Below, piece after piece: positions 1-4,527 of a stretch of 7,368 nucleotides of DNA (positions are counted from its first letter, which is position 1; the number at the start of each line of letters is the position of its first letter). Source of the stretch: Bacillota bacterium. Its GTDB lineage: Bacteria; Bacillota; Clostridia; Christensenellales; CAG-138. The DNA is taken from assembly GCA_023453725.1 (NCBI GenBank), contig JAEXTB010000261.1, positions 1 through 7,368 on the forward strand. The letters run 5' to 3'. The position numbers were made by a program, and so were the translations under genes. Below the pieces are notes generated by a model. The model was not told the origin of the DNA, did no database searches, and saw nothing but the letters and a program-made list of their open reading frames with translations.

Positions 1-1
1 G

Positions 2-250
2 TTCATTGCATCCGGAGGCAAGGTGAAAGTGAAGCTTCCGGTGGGAGACTACAGAATGAAATCCGCGACTGGAATGGATTGGTTTGGAGTACAAGAGATG
101 TTCGGCGAGGATGGAACCTACGAGGTATTGGATTTTGGAAATGATTCCAACACCTGGTATCTCGAGTCAAGCTATATTTATACGCTTACCCTCCGCTCCG
201 CAACGGATGGAAATGTAGGGGCACAAAATGTAGATCCCTCCAACTTCTAA
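2..250 (+). CDS. C-terminal part of an unrecognised beta-rich protein (5' end outside window)
   Basis: The frame is open from the first bases of the window to a TAA at 248-250, giving 82 residues of a longer protein. A GTG at 23 with GGAGG just before it could be read as a start. However, the residues before it (FIASGGK) continue smoothly into the VKVKLPVGDYRMK strand pattern, so I read this as the tail of a larger gene. The segment alternates hydrophobic and polar residues and is rich in Gly, Tyr and Trp (motifs PVGDYRMKSATG, WFG, MFG, YTLTL, and a final DPSNF), which suggests a small beta-sandwich, perhaps extracellular. I cannot assign a family or function. A strong hairpin follows 46 bases downstream, so this is the last gene of its transcript. 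Confidence 0.7.
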   Translation, partial: FIASGGKVKVKLPVGDYRMKSATGMDWFGVQEMFGEDGTYEVLDFGNDSNTWYLESSYIYTLTLRSATDGNVGAQNVDPSNF

Positions 251-295
251 ACACTAATACCGCGAAGTCAGGGCTTGCATATTTGCAAAAAACCA

Positions 296-331
296 CACCC
301 CCGCTCGTTTAGAGCGGGGGTGCTGCATTTT
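296..331 (+). terminator. intrinsic terminator after the first gene
   Basis: A perfect 11-bp stem, CACCCCCGCTC (296-306) with GAGCGGGGGTG (312-322), encloses a 5-base loop. A short T run (328-331) follows after six bases. Six A residues lie at 287-292 on the other side, so the hairpin could also stop transcription coming from the right. The stem is very strong but the plus-strand T tract is short. Confidence 0.75.
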
Positions 332-368
332 CAGGATGTCTTCGTGGTGTTGTGCGTATGCCGCTGTA

Positions 369-396
369 TTGAATAGGCAATATCGCGTGTTATATT
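369..396 (+). promoter_or_regulatory. candidate sigma-A promoter of the lipoprotein gene
   Basis: TTGAAT (369-374) and TATATT (391-396) are 16 bp apart, and TGT directly before the -10 box makes an extended -10 element. It lies after the terminator of the upstream gene and about 115 bp before the lipoprotein start, leaving a leader of roughly 110 bases. That leader contains an imperfect inverted repeat at 446-478 (CGTTGTTTATAC against GTATAACAGAACG). The call rests on motif reading only. Confidence 0.5.
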
Positions 397-501
397 TGTG
401 AGGAAAAATTCATAAACCGAGAAGGAACCAACGGAAAATCCAATTCGTTGTTTATACGGGCTGCTGTATAACAGAACGGCTTAACCTTTGGGATATGACA
501 T

Positions 502-508
502 GGAGGAG
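502..508 (+). promoter_or_regulatory. ribosome binding site deciding the lipoprotein start
   Basis: GGAGGAG lies 3 bases before ATG 512. Its GGAGG core is at 502-506, spaced 5 bases from that ATG. It supports 512 over the in-frame TTG at 488 and ATG at 500, both of which lack a good Shine-Dalgarno sequence. Starting at 512 also gives a normal lipoprotein signal peptide (KR followed by a hydrophobic core). Confidence 0.8.
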
Positions 509-511
509 AAA

Positions 512-1690
512 ATGAAAAGAGGATATTTGGGATGTTTGGCACTCGCAGCATTGCTTTTTGCTACATCCTGCACGCAGGGTGTACCCGTGCAAACCCAACC
601 CCTGCCTGCACCCGAACAAACTGAGCCTGTGGCTGCCAGCCAGAATGTTCCACTACAGGACTATCAGATTGTAAGTGCAACCTACGATGATCAGGAAATA
701 CATATTCGGTATCCGCAAATTGACGGGCTTACGGATTTGGCGCAGCAAAACTTGCTCAATGGACGCATCAAAGACGGGGCGCTGATGGGGCTCCATTATT
801 ATGAGTACGTTTTAGAAGATGAGCAAGTATTCGTTGATATCGATTACAGGGTGACCTATCAAGATCAGAACCTGATCAGCATCGTGTATTCGGGCGTCGG
901 CAATGTTGAAAAGGCTGCGCATCCCAGCAACTTGTTTTATACTTCCAACATTCGTACAAGCGATGGCGAAAATATCCGGTTAACGGATTTTATTGACGTA
1001 AATGAAGCGATTTCTAAAAAACTGATCGAAGGGGAATTCCAGCCGGTACAAAAAGAATACACTGCGGAATATCTGCAGGATATCGGGTTTTTTAATGCGG
1101 AGGAATGGGCGAAGCGGCTGATGGATGCCGACCCTGAAACCAACATCGGTTCTGAATACAGCTATTTTACAGAAAATGCGCTTGGGATTAGCGTAGCGGT
1201 CGCGCATGTCCTGGGGGATCACGCTGAGTTTGAGATCCCGTATGGGGACATTTGGGACAGCATCAAGGTAAAAGACGACCCCGCATACTCTGAGTTGCTG
1301 ACTTCTTCCAAAGCGCCTGTTTCGTCTTCCGCATCCTCTGTCGCGCCGCAGCCTGATGGCGTGGGCGATCAGACTATGATGATTACCGGGATTTCCGTGC
1401 GGGACGGCGAATACTGGATAGACGCCACAATTCGGGAAACTGGTACGAGTGATCGTAACGAAAGCTATGCCATTGCATCCGATGCGTCGCTTGAAGTGCT
1501 CATATCGGGTGCATCAAGGGCGGATATGAAATATGTTGAGATTACGCCGGATACGCTCTATGGGCTGTTCTCTAACTTGGATAAGGAAGATACCTCCGGC
1601 TATTATCGGTCCGGCTTTTTCGGAGCTGGATTTGCATGTGAAATCAAGGATGGAAAAATTGTGCGTTTGCAAGAGAATTATTTGTCGTGA
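512..1690 (+). CDS. secreted lipoprotein with DUF4163/DUF3298 (RsiV/PdaC-like) region
   Basis: This encodes 392 residues from ATG 512. Residues 1-20 (MKRGYLGC..LLFATSC) are a lipoprotein signal peptide with the likely lipidated cysteine at position 20, so the protein should sit on the outer face of the membrane. A Pro/Gln/Glu-rich linker runs to about residue 49. Residues 50-130 (IRYPQIDGL, an N-rich helix, then beta strands) resemble DUF4163. Residues 140-250 resemble DUF3298, with the typical LTDFID segment and the closing pattern YFTENALGI...FEIPYGDI. This pair occurs in RsiV, the lysozyme-sensing anti-sigma factor, and in the deacetylase PdaC, but no sigma-factor-binding or deacetylase domain is visible here. 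A Ser/Ala-rich linker (about 265-283) leads to a roughly 100-residue C-terminal region (290-392) that I do not recognise. The gene has its own promoter and terminator. Role unknown; a cell-envelope sensing or binding protein is an inference from the family. Confidence 0.8.
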   Translation: MKRGYLGCLALAALLFATSCTQGVPVQTQPLPAPEQTEPVAASQNVPLQDYQIVSATYDDQEIHIRYPQIDGLTDLAQQNLLNGRIKDGALMGLHYYEYVLEDEQVFVDIDYRVTYQDQNLISIVYSGVGNVEKAAHPSNLFYTSNIRTSDGENIRLTDFIDVNEAISKKLIEGEFQPVQKEYTAEYLQDIGFFNAEEWAKRLMDADPETNIGSEYSYFTENALGISVAVAHVLGDHAEFEIPYGDIWDSIKVKDDPAYSELLTSSKAPVSSSASSVAPQPDGVGDQTMMITGISVRDGEYWIDATIRETGTSDRNESYAIASDASLEVLISGASRADMKYVEITPDTLYGLFSNLDKEDTSGYYRSGFFGAGFACEIKDGKIVRLQENYLS

Positions 1691-1720
1691 CGGCTTTCAG
1701 CATTGCTGTTTTTAAACCAG

Positions 1721-1757
1721 ACGGGCGCTGTTCCACTTTGTGGGAAGCGCCTGTTTT
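1721..1757 (+). terminator. intrinsic terminator after the lipoprotein gene
   Basis: The left arm at 1721-1736 pairs with the right arm at 1740-1754 around a 3-base loop. There are G-U pairs and one bulged G (1730). A TTTT run ends the element at 1757. It lies 30 bases after the lipoprotein stop codon and separates that gene from the metal-sensor gene. Confidence 0.75.
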
Positions 1758-1790
1758 ATGTTCCGCTTCTACCTCAGGGCGGCAACCGTA

Positions 1791-1819
1791 TTGCCAAGGG
1801 TGGCTGAACCGTTTAGTAT
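1791..1819 (+). promoter_or_regulatory. candidate promoter of the CsoR-family gene, with nearby inverted repeats
   Basis: TTGCCA (1791-1796) and TAGTAT (1814-1819) are 17 bp apart. The -35 box is a good match and the -10 box a moderate one. A small inverted repeat, GGCAA-ccgta-TTGCC, spans the -35 box (1781-1795). A second, CATAG-gtatt-CTATG, lies at the expected transcript start (1825-1839). TCCTAGGA (1843-1850) overlaps the ribosome binding site. Either of the first two could be an operator for autoregulation; neither has the G-tract common in CsoR/RcnR operators, so this is uncertain. Confidence 0.45.
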
Positions 1820-1858
1820 AAAACCATAGGTATTCTATGTGTTCCTAGGAGGTGTAAT

Positions 1859-2158
1859 ATGGGCGAACAACACAATCACGTCCACTCGCCGGACGATTAT
1901 AAGCGGATGATCGACAGAATTTCCCGCATCATCGGCCACGCAAATGCCATACGGACGATGATGGAGGAGCAAAGGGACTGCACGGACATTTTGATACAGA
2001 TCTCAGCCGTCCAGTCCGCGCTCAACAGCCTTGGCAAAGCCATGCTCAAAGACCATATTGACCAATGTGTGGTGCACGCGCTTGCGCATGGGGATGAAGC
2101 GGAAAAGCAGCGGTCCATGAAGAGCCTGAACGAAGCAATCGATAAGTTTATCCGGTAG
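1859..2158 (+). CDS. CsoR/RcnR/FrmR-family metal- or thiol-sensing repressor
   Basis: This 99-residue protein is the usual all-helical DUF156 size. Members bind DNA as tetramers and release it when they bind Cu(I), Ni(II)/Co(II), formaldehyde or persulfide, depending on residues at the W-X-Y-Z ligand positions. Family landmarks are the YKRMIDRISRIIGHANAI helix (14-31), RDC at 39-41 followed by DILIQISAVQSAL, and DHIDQCVVHA (65-74). C41, H66 and C70 keep the C-x24-H-x3-C spacing of CsoR. H9 lies exactly 32 residues before C41, the W position, so the fingerprint reads H-C-H-C as in the cyanobacterial nickel sensor InrS. The N-terminus is His-rich (H5, H7, H9). AGGAGG (1847-1852) stands 6 bases before the ATG. 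No metal transporter or chaperone adjoins it, so its target genes are elsewhere or it regulates itself. Family certain, ligand not. Confidence 0.93.
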   Translation: MGEQHNHVHSPDDYKRMIDRISRIIGHANAIRTMMEEQRDCTDILIQISAVQSALNSLGKAMLKDHIDQCVVHALAHGDEAEKQRSMKSLNEAIDKFIR

Positions 2159-2177
2159 GCCGGGGGCGAATATATAA

Positions 2178-2203
2178 CACCCGCGGGCAAATGCCGGCGG
2201 GTG
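2178..2203. terminator. hairpin between convergent genes
   Basis: CACCCGCGGGC (2178-2188) pairs with GCCGGCGGGTG (2193-2203) around AAAT, with one internal G-G mismatch. It lies 19 bases after the metal-sensor stop and 36 bases past the end of the minus-strand gene. The plus-strand side has no T tract. The minus-strand continuation is AT-rich (TTATATATTC), so it fits best as the terminator of the minus-strand gene, perhaps serving both. Confidence 0.55.
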
Positions 2204-2239
2204 CTGATGATCAAAATCCGGTTGGGACTTTTGCGGGGA

Positions 2240-2515
2240 TTATAGCGCGGCGATGATTTCGTCCACCGTCTTTTCAATGCCCATCTTGGTCACAAACGCC
2301 ATGCCGCTGATGACGGGCTTGTCTGTGGTGAAATCCTGCTTGCCGATAACCACGATGACATCCGGATTAATCTTGTTGACATCCACTTCATAAATGTTTG
2401 CGCCCATTACTTCCACATCTACGGATTTTTGCGCGCAAATTTTCTTGATGTTGTCGATTGCAAAATTCAGCTTGTTCGCGGAGGTACCCGTAGCGACCAG
2501 CACTTTCTTTGCCAT
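2240..2515 (-). CDS. PTS EIIB-like protein lacking the active-site cysteine
   Basis: This 91-residue protein has the size and fold pattern of EIIB subunits of the galactitol/lactose type: MAKKVLVATGTSANKL, an amphipathic helix, VDVEVMGANIYEVD, PDVIVVIGKQDF and a final helix VDEIIAAL. True EIIB proteins take phosphate from EIIA on a Cys in the first loop (V-A-C-G-x-G). Here that position is Thr (T9, in VATGTS), and the only Cys (C27, KKICAQ) lies in the following helix. It is therefore unlikely to carry phosphate in the usual way. No EIIA or EIIC gene adjoins it and it forms its own unit. On the minus strand AAGGAG (2528-2523) lies 7 bases before the ATG. The role is unknown: a sensory or adaptor role, or an inactive paralogue, are both inferences. 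Confidence 0.75.
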   Translation of the reverse strand: MAKKVLVATGTSANKLNFAIDNIKKICAQKSVDVEVMGANIYEVDVNKINPDVIVVIGKQDFTTDKPVISGMAFVTKMGIEKTVDEIIAAL

Positions 2516-2548
2516 ATTCGTTCTCCTTCGAAAAATTGTAAATTTGTT

Positions 2549-2564
2549 ATCCGGTACGCCGGAT
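2549..2564. repeat. perfect inverted repeat at the expected transcript start of the EIIB-like gene
   Basis: ATCCGG (2549-2554) and CCGGAT (2559-2564) are perfect inverted arms around TACG. The repeat begins just after the -10 box on the minus strand, around +1 to +17. A repressor bound there would block transcription; in RNA it would make a 6-bp stem near the 5' end. Function is inferred from position only. Confidence 0.45.
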
Positions 2565-2571
2565 TTCTTTT

Positions 2572-2580
2572 ATTATACCA
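2572..2580 (-). promoter_or_regulatory. extended -10 promoter of the EIIB-like gene
   Basis: Read on the minus strand, TGG-TATAAT (2580 to 2572) is a perfect -10 box with an extended TGn element. No good -35 box is seen 16-18 bp upstream, which an extended -10 promoter can tolerate. The transcript should start near 2565, about 50 bases before the ATG. Confidence 0.65.
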
Positions 2581-2667
2581 CGAAGCAGCCGGAAACATGG
2601 AACCTTTTCTTGGCTATCAAATTTGTCGGCCCCGGAAAATTAGTCTGCGCTTCAACCAATCGCCGCA

Positions 2668-2709
2668 ACGCGAGCTTCTGTAGAGGCTCGCGTATTTTGT
2701 TTATATTTT
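2668..2709 (+). terminator. strong plus-strand terminator without an adjacent upstream gene
   Basis: ACGCGAGC (2668-2675) pairs perfectly with GCTCGCGT (2686-2693). Three further pairs inside close a 4-base loop, and a long T-rich tract follows (2694-2709). The plus strand has no coding gene between the metal-sensor stop (2158) and this point, and the gene at 2760 starts 50 bases later. It may end a small RNA, act as an attenuator in the leader of the 2760 gene, or stop read-through antisense to the EIIB-like gene. Confidence 0.75.
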
Positions 2710-2759
2710 CGCTCTTGATTTTCTCTGCCGTTCATAGCATATAGCAAGGGGGGAGAACA

Positions 2760-3323
2760 ATGCGGGAGTATGTGAGGCAGTATGCAAACGAGCTTTGTGA
2801 AATCCTTGTGTTGTGCCTGTTGTTGCTGCTTTTCCTCTCGCTGGGAAGCGGCTTTGTGCAGGCGGATGTAGTTGCGGCTGTTTGGGCGGAAGCCCGGCCC
2901 GACCGGTTTGCGGTGAGAAACGAGCTTTTGTTAAAAGCGATGGGTCGGATTGGCGCCTGCTCGCCGGAGGAGGCCATCGATATCTGGGCAAACGGACTAA
3001 AAGAGCGCAGCGGGGCCGCGCAATATTCTGTGATGAGCGCCCCACTTAAAGAGGAGTATGCAAAGCAGCTGGAAGAAAACGCGCCCATGTGGGTGACGGG
3101 GATTTCCAGCCCGTGGGTTGCGGGATATTGGACGGCCTTGGTTCAGAAACCGGAGGAGAATAAACAGATCCATCATGTCATGTTTACAACGCAAAGCTCC
3201 AGTGGCCCTGGCCCTGCCTATGCCGCCGCGGTCACATTGGAGAAAGAGGGCGGTTACTGGCGCATTGTAACAATACATGCGGATAAAGGGTTGGAGGCAT
3301 ATACCGGTTTATCGGAACATTAA
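2760..3323 (+). CDS. membrane-anchored protein of unknown function, NTF2-like appearance
   Basis: This encodes 187 residues. Residues 15-33 (ILVLCLLLLLFLSLGSGFV) form one strongly hydrophobic segment, either an uncleaved anchor or a signal peptide (possible cleavage after VQA, 33-35), so the rest should lie outside the cell. The remainder holds a helix SPEEAIDIWANGLKERSGAAQY (68-89), MSAPLKEEYAKQLEE (92-106), the motif WVTGISSPWV (111-120), and beta strands at HHVMFTTQSS, AAVTLEKEGGYWRIVTIHAD. One helical stretch followed by curved strands ending in a GYWRI strand resembles NTF2-like domains seen in clostridial exported proteins, but I cannot name the family. The ribosome binding site is GGGAG (2751-2755), 4 bases before the ATG. 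No clear promoter is seen between the 2668 terminator and the gene. The downstream regulator has its own promoter, so this gene looks like a single-gene unit. Confidence 0.7.
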   Translation: MREYVRQYANELCEILVLCLLLLLFLSLGSGFVQADVVAAVWAEARPDRFAVRNELLLKAMGRIGACSPEEAIDIWANGLKERSGAAQYSVMSAPLKEEYAKQLEENAPMWVTGISSPWVAGYWTALVQKPEENKQIHHVMFTTQSSSGPGPAYAAAVTLEKEGGYWRIVTIHADKGLEAYTGLSEH

Positions 3324-3358
3324 GAGTGAGTCAGTCTTTTATTATAGAAAAGAAAGGG

Positions 3359-3387
3359 TTGACAAGACAAATCGCCACATATATCAT
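3359..3387 (+). promoter_or_regulatory. sigma-A promoter of the gntR-type gene
   Basis: TTGACA (3359-3364), a perfect -35 box, and TATCAT (3382-3387), one mismatch from consensus, are 17 bp apart. The operator-like repeat at 3386-3403 overlaps the end of the -10 box. The start codon of the regulator lies about 23 bases past the expected transcript start. Confidence 0.8.
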
Positions 3388-3403
3388 AATGTTATAACAA
3401 AAT
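3386..3403. promoter_or_regulatory. candidate GntR operator, site 1 (autoregulation)
   Basis: ATAATGT-TATA-ACAAAAT is an imperfect inverted repeat with the GT-N4-AC core shared by HutC-subfamily operators. It matches the repeat in front of the transporter operon (4422-4439) at 15 of 18 positions. It overlaps the -10 box and transcript start of the regulator's own promoter, so binding would block RNA polymerase. Confidence 0.65.
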
Positions 3404-3416
3404 TGGTGGTAGCAGT

Positions 3417-4166
3417 ATGGATGACGTGTTGGATTTCAGCGGACGCACACAATTGTATTTTCAGCTTTACGACATTCTCTATCGGGATATCAAAACCGGA
3501 AAATACAAGCCCGGTGAATTGCTTCCTACGGAGAGTGAGCTGATTGATAAATACAAAATCAGCCGTGTGACGGTACGTAAAGCGATGGATATGCTCACCA
3601 ATGAGGGCTTAATCGTCAAGCGGCGCGGGTACGGCACCTATGTACAGAACCCCAAGGTGGAACAGACCTTAAATCAGGTATTGCACTTTTCCAATGAAAT
3701 GGAGAAGCGCGGGTATCGTTCCTCCACCACCATGCTTGCAAACGAGGCGGTGTTTGCCAACAAAACCATCGCGGAGGCGCTGCATCTGAATGAGGGGGAC
3801 AAGCTCATCCATGTCAACCGCCTCAGGTACGCCAACGATATCCCGCATTGTGTGGAAAGCGCGTATCTCATACATGACGCTTGTCCGGCGGTGTTGGGGC
3901 AGGATTTTTCGCAGGATTCTTTGCGCCTGTTCCTGAATGAACGGTGCGGCATTGTATGGAAGCACGCGCACCAGAAGATATTTGCAATTGTCGCAAATGC
4001 GCAGCTGGCGGGATATCTCGACATTAAAAAAGGCGACCCGCTCATTTATATTGAGCGCGTTTCCTATGACCAGCACAACAGGCCTGGCGAATATCTGCAG
4101 GCATACTACCGCGGCGATTCGTACTACCTGAGTGCGGATCTTGATGTGCAGAACATGAAATCATAA
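3417..4166 (+). CDS. GntR/HutC-family transcriptional repressor with UTRA domain
   Basis: This 249-residue protein is the normal size for the HutC subfamily. Residues 10-76 are the winged helix-turn-helix, with LPTESELIDKY (36-46), the recognition helix SRVTVRKAMDML (49-60) and the wing RRGYGTYV (69-76). From about residue 95 to 240 is a UTRA ligand-binding domain, ending in the family pattern PLIYIERVSYDQHNRPGEYLQAYYRGDSYYL. Such proteins bind GT-N4-AC palindromes as dimers and let go on binding a sugar, sugar phosphate or amino-acid derivative. The start ATG at 3417 follows a modest GGTGGT (3405-3410). The gene is transcribed alone and ends before a strong terminator at 4278. It lies directly upstream of an ABC sugar importer whose promoter carries the same operator type as its own. 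It is therefore most likely the local repressor of that importer; the effector is unknown. Confidence 0.93.
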   Translation: MDDVLDFSGRTQLYFQLYDILYRDIKTGKYKPGELLPTESELIDKYKISRVTVRKAMDMLTNEGLIVKRRGYGTYVQNPKVEQTLNQVLHFSNEMEKRGYRSSTTMLANEAVFANKTIAEALHLNEGDKLIHVNRLRYANDIPHCVESAYLIHDACPAVLGQDFSQDSLRLFLNERCGIVWKHAHQKIFAIVANAQLAGYLDIKKGDPLIYIERVSYDQHNRPGEYLQAYYRGDSYYLSADLDVQNMKS

Positions 4167-4277
4167 TTTTTTTAATCAAAGAGGCTTTGTTTTATCTGTG
4201 CGGATAAGCTTCCGCCGTTAACCAAGACCAAGGATACCGGGGTACACATGAAACGTTTGACATTTGACCAGGCAAAG

Positions 4278-4306
4278 AGGGCGGAGCCAAATGGCTCCGC
4301 CCTTTT
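4278..4306 (+). terminator. intrinsic terminator of the gntR-type gene
   Basis: AGGGCGGAGCC (4278-4288) pairs perfectly with GGCTCCGCCCT (4293-4303) around AAAT, followed by TTTTC and a further T run. The 11-bp GC-rich stem lies about 110 bases past the regulator stop and separates it from the transporter promoter. Confidence 0.9.
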
Positions 4307-4383
4307 CATTTTGAGCAGGAAAAACATGGGCAAATCCCCTCTATCCTATTGGAAAGGCAAATATGTGAATGGTAAAAATGGCG

Positions 4384-4412
4384 TTGACTTTGTATAGATA
4401 TGATGATATTAT
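4384..4412 (+). promoter_or_regulatory. sigma-A promoter of the ABC transporter operon
   Basis: TTGACT (4384-4389) and TATTAT (4407-4412), each one mismatch from consensus, are exactly 17 bp apart. The transcript should start near 4419, just before the operator at 4422-4439, giving a 5' leader of about 110 bases before the binding-protein gene. Confidence 0.85.
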
Positions 4413-4421
4413 CCTAACGAG

Positions 4422-4439
4422 ATAATGTTATGACATTAT
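4422..4439. promoter_or_regulatory. candidate GntR operator, site 2 (transporter operon)
   Basis: ATAATGT-TATG-ACATTAT is a perfect inverted repeat with 7-bp arms and a GT-N4-AC core. It lies at about +3 to +20 of the transporter promoter. It shares 15 of 18 bases with the repeat over the regulator's own promoter (3386-3403), 13 of them in the first 14 positions. A repressor bound here would stop transcription of the whole import operon. Confidence 0.75.
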
Positions 4440-4527
4440 TATAAATGCAATGCCAACTCGTTATCGCAACCTTGTTTTCAGTTTTGTCCAATGATGGGCA
4501 AAAAATATATCTTTAAGGAGAACGAAT

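Larger units (their letters stand above)
4167..4527 (+). other. intergenic regulatory region between the gntR-type gene and the transporter operon
   Basis: These 361 bases hold no convincing gene. In order: a weak hairpin directly after the regulator (CAAAG-agg-CTTTG-TTTT, 4177-4193), a small inverted repeat TTATC-GATAA (4192-4207), the strong terminator at 4278-4306, the transporter promoter at 4384-4412, the operator at 4422-4439, and a leader of about 110 bases ending in AAGGAG (4515-4520). The leader has no other clear structure, and I see no riboswitch pattern that I recognise. Confidence 0.7.

Noticed and set aside
23..250. Complete small gene starting at GTG 23
   Set aside because: The frame is open to the window edge and the residues before GTG continue the same beta-strand pattern, so a truncated larger gene is more likely, although GGAGG at 14-18 leaves some doubt.
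488..511. In-frame TTG (488) and ATG (500) as earlier starts of the lipoprotein gene
   Set aside because: Neither has a good ribosome binding site, and both would put acidic residues (MEEK) before the signal peptide. ATG 512 follows GGAGGAG and gives a standard lipoprotein signal.
2701..3088. Minus-strand open frames opposite the gene at 2760
   Set aside because: They have Arg/Pro/Ser-rich low-quality translations and overlap a plus-strand gene with a good ribosome binding site and a membrane segment.
4249..4262. TGAAACGTTTGACA as a catabolite-control (cre) site
   Set aside because: It looks similar at first sight but lacks the correctly placed central CG, and it lies upstream of a terminator, over 120 bases from the transporter promoter.
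4248..4390. Short open frame starting MKRLTFDQAKRAEPNGS
   Set aside because: It reads straight through the terminator stem at 4278-4306 and into the transporter promoter, and it shows no domain-like pattern.
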